From Kastovskya adunca ATA6-11-RM4 (GTDB taxonomy: Bacteria; Cyanobacteriota; Cyanobacteriia; Cyanobacteriales; Coleofasciculaceae): 64,000 nucleotides of DNA. The translations under genes and the position numbers were made by a program. Shown here one piece after another: positions 48,741-58,677 of the stretch (position 1 is its first letter; each line of letters starts with the position of its first letter). The stretch covers positions 124,001-188,000 of the forward strand of contig JAHHHJ010000006.1 in NCBI GenBank assembly GCA_019359445.1, given 5' to 3'. A model generated the notes under the pieces. It did no database searches and was not told the DNA's origin. It saw nothing but the letters and a program-made list of their open reading frames with translations.

Positions 48741-50066
48741 ATGGACAAGAAAGACCCAGACTTACTAGAGAAAGTTCGTCAGCAATTTGATTCTGGCCCT
48801 TATCCTAGACAGGCGCTGGAAAAATCTCCTAAAGATAATGTTGACTTTCTCTATATTCATAGTCTGATAACACCCTACTACCTGAGAAACCAAAGATTTA
48901 TAGAAACTGAAGGCAAAGTAATTTTAGATGCTGGATGTGGTAGCGGTTATAAAGCTTTAGCTTTGGCAGAAGCCAATCCAGGAGCCAAAATCGTTGGTAT
49001 TGATTTCTCAGCAGAATCTGTCAAATTAGCCCAAAAACGTCTGCAATATCACAATATCCCCAATGCAGAATTCTACACGCTAGCGATCGAGGAACTTCCT
49101 AGCTTGGGAATGGAATTTGATTACATCAATTGTGATGATGTTCTCTATCTTTTGTCAGATGCGGCTGTGGGCTTGAAGGCAATGAAGTCAGTTTTGAAAC
49201 CAGATGGAATTATTCGTGCCAATCTCCACAGTTACTTGCAACGGTTTCATTACTATCGAGCGCAGAAAGTTTTTAAGATGATGGGTTTAACCGATGAAAA
49301 CCCTCAAGAAATGGAAATAGAACTGGTTCGGGACACGATGAAAGCCTTAAAGGACAATGTTTGGCTCAAGGCGCAAACCTGGAATGCTCGTTTTGAAGAA
49401 GAGGACGAGGCAGTTCTAGCCAATCATCTACTTCAGGGCGACAAAGGCTCAACTATCCCCGAAATGTTTTCTGCTCTTGAGGCGGCAGGGTTAGAATTCA
49501 TCAGCATGGTCAACTGGCGGCAATGGCAACTAATGGATTTGTTCAAAGATCCAGAGGATTTACCTTTGTTCCTTGCAGTAAGTTTGCCAGAAACTTCTAT
49601 AGAAGAGCGGCTGCATCTATGTGAATTGTTATATCCTACCCACCGACTGCTGGACTTTTGGTGCGGGCATCCTAATCAAGCTAAACCTTGGGAGCCTGTT
49701 GCTGAATGGACAAGTTCTGATTGGCAAAAAGCCAAGGTGCACCTGCATCCTCTACTGAAAACCGCAGCAGTGAAAGAAGAACTCGACCTCCGCATCACAC
49801 AACTACACCCGTTTGAAATCAGCAAGCAATTGCCGATCGCTAAACAACAGCTCTCAATAGACAGCACCATTACAGCTTGTCTATTTCCTCCACTATTAGA
49901 GTCGGCGCAGTCGGTGCAGTCATTAGTGCAGCGCTGGCAAAAGTTGCGACCTGTAGATCCTCTAACTCTCGAACGAACAACTGAGGATGAAGCTTTGGCA
50001 ATCCTCCTACAGACACTGACTGGACTGGAAAGTTTCGGTTATGTGCTTTTGGAGTGTCAATCCTGA
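48741..50066 (+). CDS. SAM-dependent methyltransferase
   Basis: A 441-residue class I methyltransferase. The core sits at about 45-170: KVILDAGCGSGYKALALAEA (motif I, DAGCGSG), KIVGIDFSAESVKLAQKRL, EFDYINCDDVLYLLSDAAVG and KPDGIIRANLHSY. A long C-terminal part of about 250 residues with helices (LLYPTHRLLDFWCGHPNQAK) has no name I know and may bind a substrate such as a protein or glycan. It lies 119 bases upstream of a PilA-like pilin on the same strand, so it may methylate a pilus or glycan component. That is inference from position. Confidence 0.85.
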   Translation: MDKKDPDLLEKVRQQFDSGPYPRQALEKSPKDNVDFLYIHSLITPYYLRNQRFIETEGKVILDAGCGSGYKALALAEANPGAKIVGIDFSAESVKLAQKRLQYHNIPNAEFYTLAIEELPSLGMEFDYINCDDVLYLLSDAAVGLKAMKSVLKPDGIIRANLHSYLQRFHYYRAQKVFKMMGLTDENPQEMEIELVRDTMKALKDNVWLKAQTWNARFEEEDEAVLANHLLQGDKGSTIPEMFSALEAAGLEFISMVNWRQWQLMDLFKDPEDLPLFLAVSLPETSIEERLHLCELLYPTHRLLDFWCGHPNQAKPWEPVAEWTSSDWQKAKVHLHPLLKTAAVKEELDLRITQLHPFEISKQLPIAKQQLSIDSTITACLFPPLLESAQSVQSLVQRWQKLRPVDPLTLERTTEDEALAILLQTLTGLESFGYVLLECQS

Positions 50067-50185
50067 GTTACTCAAGATGCCGCAAAAAAAACTTTGGGGT
50101 GGGTGATAGGAAAAAGAGGATTAGTGGGTAAGTTACATCTAGGCGTTATACACCAAGCATCCCAGACCACCAGGAGAGAATTTTT

Positions 50186-50725
50186 ATGAAACTGGACTTT
50201 CAAGCCAAATTTCTACAACACCTGAACCAGAAGAGAAAATCAGACGAAGGTTTCACCCTGATTGAGTTGCTGGTTGTAATCATCATCATCGGTATTCTAG
50301 CTGCTATTGCCTTACCTTCATTGCTCGGTCAAGTCAACAAAGCCAAGCAGTCTGAAGCCAAAAATAATATCGGTGCTTTGAACCGCGCTCAACAGGCTTA
50401 CCAGCTAGAGTACAGTCAGTTTGAGACTGCTCTCACCGCCTTAGGTGTTGGCATAAGAAGCCAAACCGAGAATTACAATTACGACATTTCAGGCGACAAA
50501 GCCATTTCAGTCGTCAACAGAGGAACGGCGCGTAAGGCAGCGCTTAAATCCTATGCAGGGTTAGTGGGTACTGTCACTGGAGATTCTGTAACTGGTGAGG
50601 TGTTGACGGTCGCAGCAGCTTGTGAGTCGCCAACTCCTACTCAAACCGCATACGGCCCTACTCCTAATGGAGCCACAATCGCTTCAGCCACTCCTTGCGA
50701 TACCTGGAAAAATTTGGGCAAGTAA
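50186..50725 (+). CDS. pilA: Type IV pilin, PilA-like
   Basis: A 179-residue type IV pilin. The leader ends in DEG before the prepilin peptidase cut G|FTLIELLVVIIIIGILAAIA, with the invariant Glu5 of the mature chain. The conserved hydrophobic N-terminal helix is followed by a globular head with KAKQSEAKNNIGALNRAQQA, NYDISGDKAI and a C-terminal Cys pair (AACESPTP and ATPCDTWKNLGK) that likely forms the pilin disulfide loop. The long leader (about 21 residues) is basic. The pilin has GVGIRSQTENYN. An AGGAGAGAA box precedes the ATG. It is the probable structural pilin of twitching or phototaxis pili; redundancy with other pilA genes is unknown. Confidence 0.95.
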   Translation: MKLDFQAKFLQHLNQKRKSDEGFTLIELLVVIIIIGILAAIALPSLLGQVNKAKQSEAKNNIGALNRAQQAYQLEYSQFETALTALGVGIRSQTENYNYDISGDKAISVVNRGTARKAALKSYAGLVGTVTGDSVTGEVLTVAAACESPTPTQTAYGPTPNGATIASATPCDTWKNLGK

Positions 50726-50835
50726 GGCAGTAGAGGTTAGTTAAATCTAGTTCAAGCCTTTGCAGGCTGAACTTTTATTAAGAGTGGGTAGTGTAGATAT
50801 AGCACTACTCACTTTGCTTTATTTTGAGGCTTTTT

Positions 50836-53064
50836 ATGAACTCTCAATCCTCAACTACGGTTTTAGAGCAACAGCAGCAAGCTAGAGAGTATCTGCTCCA
50901 AGGAGACTACAGCCAAGCAGCGGTACTCTACGAACAGGTACTCACGGCTGAACCGGATATCAAGTGCCACTACTGGCACTTGGGGTTAGTGTTGTTGTTG
51001 CAGGAGCAAGTGGAAGAAGCGCAGACAACTTGGTTGATGGGAATGCTAGAAGGCGAACCAGAGCAAGTCGAGTTGTGGAACTCGGAACTCGCCCAGGTTC
51101 TGGAAGAAGAGGCGCGTCGGCGAGAAGGGCTTTCTGAAGATTCCGTAGCTTGGGCAATCCGGCAGCAGATTCAGGAAATTTGCCCAAAGGATATCAATAA
51201 TTCTCTACATTTAATTTCGCTGGCAATCAAGCTAGATAGTTGCACAGAAGAGCAGTTGAGCGAGGTAGCCCAAATCCTTCAGGGGGAAAGCTCGCAGGAG
51301 GTAGAAGTTGAGCTACTTATACAAGTATCACAAAGTGTTTTAAATTATGCAGCTCTATATCCATCAGCACTAGAGTTTTTGGAAGCTTGTTTAGCCTATA
51401 TCCACGATGAGCCTCAGGTTGTAGCCTTGCTGAATATCTTGATGCCTGCTGCGATTGAGGTCGGTTATTTCAAAAGGCAGCCGCAAATAGCAGCTCAGTT
51501 TCTGGAATTAGGATTGCGCTTGCGTGAAAATAGCCCAGATTTTTTGAACCATTTAGCTTGTTTTTATCAAAATTCCGATCAATATGACAAAGGTATAGAA
51601 ACAGCTAAATTATTCTATTCCACTGTAGAAGAGTTGCCAGACAAAATTTACGCTAGCAAAACGCTACTCCGGGGCTATATGACTGCGGGTGGATTTTGGG
51701 AAGAAGCTTGTTCAGCTTTTCAGCAACAGCAATCAATGTTGGAATTGCTGCTTGCAGAACAACCGCTGAACCTCTCTCTCTACAGGGTGACACGTTTATT
51801 AAATTCCTTCTTTTTTGCGCCCTATTTTCGGGATCAGCCCCGGAGTAATCGACAAATACAAAATCAAGTTGCTCAACTTTGCCAAACGAATACTGAGCTC
51901 CAGGTGCAGGCTCTAGTAGAACGATATCGTCAGGGACATAAAGCTCGTAAATCCCTTCAAAACAGGAAAAAAGTATTAAAAATTGGTTACTTGTCTCATT
52001 GTCTAAAATCTCATTCTGTAGGCTGGCTGGCGCGATGGCTATTCCAATATCACGATCACGATAAGTTTCAAATTTATGCCTATATGTTTACCAGCTCAAA
52101 TAGCTATGACTCTTTGCAGGAGTGGTACATGGAGCAGGTTCATACCGCCTACCTGTCAACAGATGTCAATACTTTAGCTGAACAAATCTATCAGGATGAA
52201 ATCGATATTCTGATTGATTTGGACAGCATCACTCTCGACGGTACCTGTGAGGTACTGAAGCTAAAACCTGCACCAATCCAGGCAACTTGGCTGGGCTGGG
52301 ATGCTTCAGGACTACCGACTATCGATTACTTTATTGCAGATCCTTTTGTTTTACCGGAGTATGCTCAGGAGTATTACAGTGAAAAGATTTGGCGATTGCC
52401 TCAAACCTTCATCGCTGTAGATGGTTTTGAGGTAGGTATACCTACTTTGCGGCGCGATCAGTTGAACATTGAGAGTGACGCCGTGGTATATCTCAGTGCC
52501 CAGAAAGGCTACAAGCGCCATATAGATACAGTGCGACTGCAAATGAGAATTATTAAGGAAGTACCGAACAGCTACTTCTTGATCAAAGGTTCATCAGATA
52601 CAAAAGCGATTGAAGACTCTTTTACTAGGATTGCAGAAGAAGAGGGTGTAGATAGCAGCCGCCTCAGATTTTTGCCATCGACTCCCTCTGAGGCAATTCA
52701 TCGGGCAAATTTAGGTATTGCTGATGTGGTGTTAGATACCTACCCCTACAACGGCGCAACTACAACTCTCGAAACTCTCTGGATGGGGGTTCCTTTGGTA
52801 ACGCGAGTGGGTGAGCAATTTTCTGCTCGAAACAGCTACACCATGATGCTTAATGCAGGCATCCAAGAAGGCATTGCTTGGAGTGATGAAGAATATGTGG
52901 AGTGGGGCGTTCGCTTGGGCAAGGAGGCTGCGTTGCGGCAACAAATTTCCTGGAAACTGCGACAATCGCGGCAAACCGCCCCTTTGTGGAATGGCAAGCA
53001 GTTTACCCGCGAGATGGAAAATGCTTATGAGCAGATGTGGCAGCGATATATTGATGCTAGTTAG
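50836..53064 (+). CDS. TPR protein with SPINDLY/OGT-like GT41 domain
   Basis: A protein of 742 residues. Residues 1-370 are degenerate TPR-type helical repeats (AREYLLQGDYSQAAVLYEQV). Residues 375-742 are a GT41 (O-GlcNAc transferase/SPINDLY) catalytic region: KIGYLSHCLKSHSVGWLARW, APIQATWLGWDASGLPTIDY, DVVLDTYPYNGATTTLETLW and MGVPLVTRVGEQFSARNSYT. OGT-type enzymes move GlcNAc or fucose to Ser/Thr of proteins. It begins 111 bases after pilA on the same strand, so glycosylation of the pilin is a natural guess. I use the ATG at 50836. Its 3' end overlaps the convergent neighbour by 8 bases. Confidence 0.88.
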   Translation: MNSQSSTTVLEQQQQAREYLLQGDYSQAAVLYEQVLTAEPDIKCHYWHLGLVLLLQEQVEEAQTTWLMGMLEGEPEQVELWNSELAQVLEEEARRREGLSEDSVAWAIRQQIQEICPKDINNSLHLISLAIKLDSCTEEQLSEVAQILQGESSQEVEVELLIQVSQSVLNYAALYPSALEFLEACLAYIHDEPQVVALLNILMPAAIEVGYFKRQPQIAAQFLELGLRLRENSPDFLNHLACFYQNSDQYDKGIETAKLFYSTVEELPDKIYASKTLLRGYMTAGGFWEEACSAFQQQQSMLELLLAEQPLNLSLYRVTRLLNSFFFAPYFRDQPRSNRQIQNQVAQLCQTNTELQVQALVERYRQGHKARKSLQNRKKVLKIGYLSHCLKSHSVGWLARWLFQYHDHDKFQIYAYMFTSSNSYDSLQEWYMEQVHTAYLSTDVNTLAEQIYQDEIDILIDLDSITLDGTCEVLKLKPAPIQATWLGWDASGLPTIDYFIADPFVLPEYAQEYYSEKIWRLPQTFIAVDGFEVGIPTLRRDQLNIESDAVVYLSAQKGYKRHIDTVRLQMRIIKEVPNSYFLIKGSSDTKAIEDSFTRIAEEEGVDSSRLRFLPSTPSEAIHRANLGIADVVLDTYPYNGATTTLETLWMGVPLVTRVGEQFSARNSYTMMLNAGIQEGIAWSDEEYVEWGVRLGKEAALRQQISWKLRQSRQTAPLWNGKQFTREMENAYEQMWQRYIDAS

Positions 53065-54634
53065 TCGGTGTTAGCCTTTCCCGAACAACCTGTTTGTAGA
53101 AGGCTTCAAGACCTGCGATACAGGCTTTGTCGTCAAAGAGATGATCTTGGCTGGCATTAATGCGTTCTGTAATATTACCTCGCCAAGCTGGGTCTAATCC
53201 CAACTTGACTGCAATCTCAATATAGTCCGCTTCATCTTGAGCAATTGTATCCGTCACGCCTAGCAGTTTCAGGAAGCTGTCAGAGTGGCGACCCCGCATG
53301 AACTCCCCTGGGCAAGTGACAATGGGAAGGTTGCACGCGATCGCTTCTAAGCTAGTATTCCCACCCGACCAACTCAGGGTGTCGAGGTATACATCAGAAA
53401 GCAAGTTAATCATTAGATAGTCAAGCCGCTCTGGAATGGTGAGAAACGCGCAGTAGTCCTCGCTCTTGAGACCAACTTGAGCAAAAGCACGGCTTAGGCG
53501 AGGCTGCAGTAAAGTGCCACGCAAAAATATAAACTGTGCTTGGGGAACACGGCGAGCGATCTCAGCAAAGATGTAATCGTATTGCGGCAGGTACTTGAAT
53601 GGCGCTTGGCAACATAAATACAGGACTGCATCATCACTGAGCTGGAAATCTGAGCGAGTTTTTAGGCGTGGGGGGATATAGGGTTTAGGATAGGAAACGC
53701 CAATGTTGGGTAAGCGAATTAGCTCCTCTGAGTAGTGCTCTTGGGCATTTTCCGGTTCCATTAACTCGCTGGACAAAAAGTAATCGATTGTCGGCAAACC
53801 CGATGTAACTGGATGTCCCCAAGCTGTACACTGCACGGGTGCAAGCCGCAGGCTAGCAAGTTGTAGAGTTTGTGCATCCATGCCAATCTCTGGAAAGACA
53901 AGAATATGCAGTTGATCGGCAAGGATTTGTTGGCAAACAGCTTCTAAGTTATGAGGAATGTGGTGAAATACATCACTGTATTCCTGAAATTGTTGCGTGA
54001 TGGGGTCGGGAGTATTTCCGGTATAGTAACAGTAAATTTCAAAATTTTGGCGATCGCAGTATTGGAGCCAACCCGTTAACCAAAGTGTTCCACTATAAGA
54101 GTGCAGATAGGCTGAAACATAGCCAATACGGATCTTATTATTCTCCTTAAGTGAAGGCATTGATAACGGGGTAACCCATTGAGGGTAATTAGCCGCCATA
54201 ATCTTATGCTCTAAGTTTGCATACTGACGTTGCAACTCTACGTCGTTGTGGGCTTGGTAGGGCAGGTAAAAATTTGTGAGGCGACTGATACCTGCTAGTT
54301 TATGCTTTTTCTCTTCAGGCGTTTCCAGGGATGTTTGCTGAATTAAATCTTTTAAACCTTTGATAAATTGCTGACGGTAAAAGCTAATTTCAGCTTGAGT
54401 ATCGTAGACAATCGGTAAGAGTAAGTGTTTGAAAAGCGTAAAGGTGTAATTGTCAGGTTGTAAACTTGATGCTACCTCTGCACAGGCGATCGCTTCTTGA
54501 GTCTGCCCACTCCTTTGCAAAGCGACAATTAATGAGAAATGAAAACTACTCTCGGTGGGATGAACTCTAGCCGCTTCTCGCAGGGTATGCAAAACTTGAT
54601 CGGGCAGACCCAGTTGTTGAAAACACTCGATCAA
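53057..54634 (-). CDS. TPR-GT41 protein, start unclear
   Basis: The frame encodes 525 residues from a TTG at 54634: TPR helices (DQVLHTLREAARVHPTESSF, TQEAIACAEVASSLQPDNY), then a GT41 part: KIRIGYVSAYLHSYSGTLWL, APVQCTAWGHPVTSGLPTID, VYLDTLSWSGGNTSLEAIAC and LPIVTCPGEFMRGRHSDSFL. The same frame stays open upstream to 54751 without an ATG and encodes a perfect first TPR (SDKFFQEGRWQEAIAQYQ). This suggests that the gene lost its own start or is read by frameshift from the upstream gene across a run of nine T's at 54739-54747. Function as for the 50836 gene. Confidence 0.75.
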   Translation of the reverse strand: MIECFQQLGLPDQVLHTLREAARVHPTESSFHFSLIVALQRSGQTQEAIACAEVASSLQPDNYTFTLFKHLLLPIVYDTQAEISFYRQQFIKGLKDLIQQTSLETPEEKKHKLAGISRLTNFYLPYQAHNDVELQRQYANLEHKIMAANYPQWVTPLSMPSLKENNKIRIGYVSAYLHSYSGTLWLTGWLQYCDRQNFEIYCYYTGNTPDPITQQFQEYSDVFHHIPHNLEAVCQQILADQLHILVFPEIGMDAQTLQLASLRLAPVQCTAWGHPVTSGLPTIDYFLSSELMEPENAQEHYSEELIRLPNIGVSYPKPYIPPRLKTRSDFQLSDDAVLYLCCQAPFKYLPQYDYIFAEIARRVPQAQFIFLRGTLLQPRLSRAFAQVGLKSEDYCAFLTIPERLDYLMINLLSDVYLDTLSWSGGNTSLEAIACNLPIVTCPGEFMRGRHSDSFLKLLGVTDTIAQDEADYIEIAVKLGLDPAWRGNITERINASQDHLFDDKACIAGLEAFYKQVVRERLTPTN

Positions 54635-54732
54635 GCGTCCATACAGCTCAACATCTCCAGTTTGAGTTTCGAGGATATGTTGATATTGCGCGATCGCCTC
54701 TTGCCATCTCCCCTCTTGGAAGAACTTATCAC

Positions 54733-57042
54733 TTAGGTAAAAAAAAACTGCTCAGGTTGCTGGCTAAATTTATCTAGCTCGTAGGTAGGAAGATTGTCTA
54801 CATGCGCTTGGGCGATCGCTTCTTGATTTTCCTGCTCTAAACTAATTCGTCCGTGAAGGTGAGGCAAAAGTGCATCCCACTGAATCTCACCGAGTGTTCC
54901 CACCAAGGAAATTTCTACTCCCTCGCTAACATCTAAATCTTCCTGCATCAAAAGATTCATTGCTGCGCCAGACAAAAGCAGGTTTGCATCTTCGTCGGAG
55001 ATGCCACTGGTATCTACTAGCAGAGTGATGTTATTTTTATTGGGATGAGTGGCGATCGCTCTAATTATTTGCTCTAACTCTGTACCTAAAAGCTCTTCTG
55101 ACTGAGACCAATCGGGGAAAATAACTAAATTAATGTCCTTTAGATTTAAAGACAGAAGCGTTGCATCAACTAATACTGAACTAACTGTATTCGCCATTTT
55201 TGACCAAGAAAACTTCTTCGCTTGTTCTAAACCAGCAGCAATTAATGAGTGGCGAACAGCAGGCTTTTGCACTTCACAAAGGGCATTAACCATTCCATCA
55301 ATATCATCGTCATTTACGTATAAAGCGGCTTCTCCTGCCACTTCAGGAATCGAGGCATTGGGACAAGTTATGACAGGGCTACCACAAGCCATTGCCTCAA
55401 GCACAGGTAGTCCAAAACCTTCATACTTCGACGGATAAACCAATGCCACAGCACCGGAATAAGCTGCTCTCAACTCTTCATCGCTGAGTTGTAGCATATA
55501 GACAACACTACCTGATGTATAGGCTCTCCACTCATCGGCTACTAAACCACTACTACCTGTACAAACGAGATCAAAACCATGACTACTATGAAGTTGGGCA
55601 AAAGCCTGTAAAAACAAAATAGTATTTTTATAGCCACCCATACCAACAACCATAAAGTATGGTTTTGAAATACCGTACTTGTTTTTAAAGGTATTAACCT
55701 CTGCAACATTTGTTGGAGAGAAAGTACTTTTAACTCCACAAGGGGCTACTGTTATGGACTCTGGGGATATGTCCGGAAAACACTTTATCAGGTCACGCGC
55801 TGTATTTTCTGAAATTGCCATGTAGGCAGAAGCTTGTGCAATAGCATGATGCTTCTCTCGCCACATAGGATTATTTAAATCCCATCCCAGGAGTTCTGGG
55901 ATCATGTCATACGCCATGAAAACAGAAGGCGTTGTAATGGGAGTTGTGTAGTAAGTGGAGATAAATATGTCTGCGCCTTCTTCATCACAGACTTGCTGCA
56001 ACATTTCACTGTCAGCATCCGTACTGTTGTAGTCATAGGATGCTACAGTCCGATAGCGGATACCAGGGATTTTTGGCACAGTTCCAGCTCGATCAAGTAC
56101 AACAGTATGTTGTGCAAAACCATTTGCAGCCCACTCTTCTAACAATGTTCGCCATAGGCGAGCAATACCAGTTTGATATAGTTGAAAAAATACTCCGTCT
56201 ATAACAACTAAGGTCTTTTTTGTTTTAAACGTTGAATATGTGTTTACAGTAGTTTTTTGGTCAATCTTTGGATCTTGATAAACCAAAGAACTAGAGTTAT
56301 TACCTAAAACTAAAGAAAATTTGTCAGTAACTTTAGTAAGCTCTATGATAGCAATTGCGTTAGCATGTGGCCAGGGCCAATTATATTCAATATCAACTAG
56401 TTGATCGGATTCTGTTTCTTCTAACCAAACTTGATATGGACGGCACTCGCCGGCGCTCTCCAAAACTAACTTTTTCATATACTGTATAGATACTGCTTCC
56501 GGCGGAACTCTATACTTAGTTTCTAATAGTTTTAGATATTCCTGATCAAACTGAATGTACCATTCCCCATCAATAAGCTTTCCAAAAGGAACTGTGATAA
56601 AAGCTTTTCCATTCTTAAACAACAATTGATAAATTTTAGTAATTGCTTTTAAAGGTGCTTCCAAATCACGAACTATAACCTGCTCCCCATAAGCATCTGA
56701 AGGAGCAACTCCTTGTCCTATATGTTCTACAGTAGAGATTGAAACGATAGCATCATACTTCTCATCTGAGGGAAGAGCCATTAAATCTACATTATCTACA
56801 CCTAAATCAACTTCAAATTTATCTACTATGCGCCTTGGTCTAATCCCTAGATACTCACTTAGAGAATTTTCATAGTAACTAAGCACATTACCTACTTCAA
56901 GTATTCTATCCTTCTTAGTCAGATTCGCGAGAAAATCAAAAGCTATTGGAATCTCTACATCTCTCTCACTCCAATTGTTAAACTTAATTTTATTGTAGTA
57001 GAGAAATTTATTTTTAAAAGAAAACCTTTCTTTTTCTTTCAT
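54733..57042 (-). CDS. Methyltransferase-like plus GT4 glycosyltransferase, multi-domain
   Basis: A 769-residue protein from the ATG at 57042 (a TTG five codons upstream is possible). Residues about 25-240 resemble a SAM methyltransferase-like fold (DRILEVGNVLSYYENSLSEY, KYDAIVSISTVEHIGQGV). Residues 280-615 are a GT4 glycosyltransferase: VDGVFFQLYQTGIARLWRTL, KPYFMVVGMGGYKNTILFLQ and the E-x7-E motif in YPSKYEGFGLPVLEAMACGS. The tail (620-765) has NLVIFPDWSQSEELLGTELE, which I recall in multi-GT cyanobacterial proteins. It ends at a run of nine T's, beyond which a TPR-GT41 frame begins without a start codon; the two may form one polypeptide. Confidence 0.85.
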   Translation of the reverse strand: MKEKERFSFKNKFLYYNKIKFNNWSERDVEIPIAFDFLANLTKKDRILEVGNVLSYYENSLSEYLGIRPRRIVDKFEVDLGVDNVDLMALPSDEKYDAIVSISTVEHIGQGVAPSDAYGEQVIVRDLEAPLKAITKIYQLLFKNGKAFITVPFGKLIDGEWYIQFDQEYLKLLETKYRVPPEAVSIQYMKKLVLESAGECRPYQVWLEETESDQLVDIEYNWPWPHANAIAIIELTKVTDKFSLVLGNNSSSLVYQDPKIDQKTTVNTYSTFKTKKTLVVIDGVFFQLYQTGIARLWRTLLEEWAANGFAQHTVVLDRAGTVPKIPGIRYRTVASYDYNSTDADSEMLQQVCDEEGADIFISTYYTTPITTPSVFMAYDMIPELLGWDLNNPMWREKHHAIAQASAYMAISENTARDLIKCFPDISPESITVAPCGVKSTFSPTNVAEVNTFKNKYGISKPYFMVVGMGGYKNTILFLQAFAQLHSSHGFDLVCTGSSGLVADEWRAYTSGSVVYMLQLSDEELRAAYSGAVALVYPSKYEGFGLPVLEAMACGSPVITCPNASIPEVAGEAALYVNDDDIDGMVNALCEVQKPAVRHSLIAAGLEQAKKFSWSKMANTVSSVLVDATLLSLNLKDINLVIFPDWSQSEELLGTELEQIIRAIATHPNKNNITLLVDTSGISDEDANLLLSGAAMNLLMQEDLDVSEGVEISLVGTLGEIQWDALLPHLHGRISLEQENQEAIAQAHVDNLPTYELDKFSQQPEQFFFT

Positions 57043-57072
57043 ACCTTTTTTAGTCAACTATATCTAACATGA

Positions 57073-58398
57073 CTATTTGGACAAAACAGTTTTATAAGCA
57101 GCAATTGTCTCACGAGTACACTTTTCCCAGCTAAAGTTCTGGGCTTGTTCTAGCGATTTCATTGACATAGTCTCTCGTAAAGATGGACTGTTGTAAATTT
57201 TTAACATACTTTGACACAATTCATCACTATCTGTAGGATCAACCATAATTCCTGCATCCCCAACTACTTCAGGAAGAGAGGATGTATTTGAGGTAATCAC
57301 TGGGACACCACACTGCATTGCTTCTAAAGGTGGAAGACCAAATCCTTCATAAAAAGACGGATATACGAATGCCAGGGCATTACTATAAATTGCAGCTAAG
57401 TCCTCATCCGCTACACGTCCTGTAAGGATTATTCGGTTCTTCAGGAAGTTTTGTTTAGAAATTTCTTCCAAAATTTTGTCGTAGTCCCAACCTTTGCTGC
57501 CGACTAATACAAGGTATAGATCTTGTATATTTTGTTCTTGAACTAACCTAGCAAAGCATTGAATGACACGATCGATGTTCTTTCTAGGTTCTAATGTACT
57601 TAAACTCAAAATGTATGGCTCATTAGGAATACCATATTTATTGCGAACAAAGTCAAGCTTTTCAGAAAGTCTACATTGATAGAAAGTTTTTGATGCCGCT
57701 GCCAAGGGAGTAACAAAAACTCTCTCAGGATCAATCGCTAAATAGTTACATAGATCATTTTTAGTCGCATAAGATATACAAATTATCCAATCTTTGCTGA
57801 TGTCTAAACTTTTTAAGGAACGATAAATGATATGATTTTCTATATCCGTTGTTTCTTTTAAACCAAAAAATTGAGGATAAAGAATTGGAATAATATCACA
57901 GATAGTTGAAATTTTGCTGATCTTATTTACTTGCTCCATCTGCTGAGGAATTGGATAGTAGTTGAAGTGAATTATGTCAGCTTCATCTAAAAGACTTCCA
58001 TACATTAACTGAGAATATTTGCTGATTGTAGTTTTAGTCTTGTCTAAAGATTGTTTTAACTCTGCAAGTAAAGACTTGTAATCTGATTGCTTATTAAGTG
58101 AGTCGCTAATTTTTGCGTAAATTTCAAGCATTGCATTTAGCTCACTTAATTTGCCAGAAAAATTTGTCATAAAGTTGGAGTGAGCTAAAGGAACTCCTCT
58201 AAACTGTGGATTTGAGTCTAAGTATTCTAAACAAGCCTTGATAATTTGGAAAGATGGACTACCACAAAAAGTTAAACTACACTCTTCGGAGGTTGCTAAA
58301 CCGTAAGCAACATTTTCGACAACTCTAGCAACGCCCGTTCGAGCAAGAGGATTATGCTGACCTATCCCAAGAACTGATATATCATAAAGAACTTTCAT
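57073..58398 (-). CDS. GT4 family glycosyltransferase
   Basis: A 441-residue GT4 enzyme. The N-terminal half starts MKVLYDISVLGIGQHNPLAR and holds a long helical insert (about 75-135). The C-terminal donor half has YILSLSTLEPRKNIDRVIQC, LVLVGSKGWDYDKILEEI, RIILTGRVADEDLAAIYSNA and the E-x7-E motif YPSFYEGFGLPPLEAMQCGV. GGAAGAG precedes the ATG. It is 30 bases upstream of the methyltransferase-GT4 gene, so these form an operon. Together with the GT41 genes this looks like a locus for protein or surface glycan assembly; the donor is not known. Confidence 0.9.
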   Translation of the reverse strand: MKVLYDISVLGIGQHNPLARTGVARVVENVAYGLATSEECSLTFCGSPSFQIIKACLEYLDSNPQFRGVPLAHSNFMTNFSGKLSELNAMLEIYAKISDSLNKQSDYKSLLAELKQSLDKTKTTISKYSQLMYGSLLDEADIIHFNYYPIPQQMEQVNKISKISTICDIIPILYPQFFGLKETTDIENHIIYRSLKSLDISKDWIICISYATKNDLCNYLAIDPERVFVTPLAAASKTFYQCRLSEKLDFVRNKYGIPNEPYILSLSTLEPRKNIDRVIQCFARLVQEQNIQDLYLVLVGSKGWDYDKILEEISKQNFLKNRIILTGRVADEDLAAIYSNALAFVYPSFYEGFGLPPLEAMQCGVPVITSNTSSLPEVVGDAGIMVDPTDSDELCQSMLKIYNSPSLRETMSMKSLEQAQNFSWEKCTRETIAAYKTVLSK

Positions 58399-58677
58399 AA
58401 ACTCTTCCTAGAACAACAAACCGTTAAATTAATGAATAGGCAATGCTTGTATTGGTTGTTCTTACGTCAATCCAAGCTAATGGCGCGACAAGCTTAAAGT
58501 ACTGGGTAGAAGTAATATCAAATAATCTTTAATTCTAAGATTTGAAGGTTCAGTCAACCTAACAAATTAAACGGGATGCACCACTACATCTATTTCATCA
58601 TTTTAGGCGTGGCACGTCACTATTTTGAGCTAAGTGACAAAATCAGGTAAGTGTAGGTAGGTTGGTTACTCTTTCCC

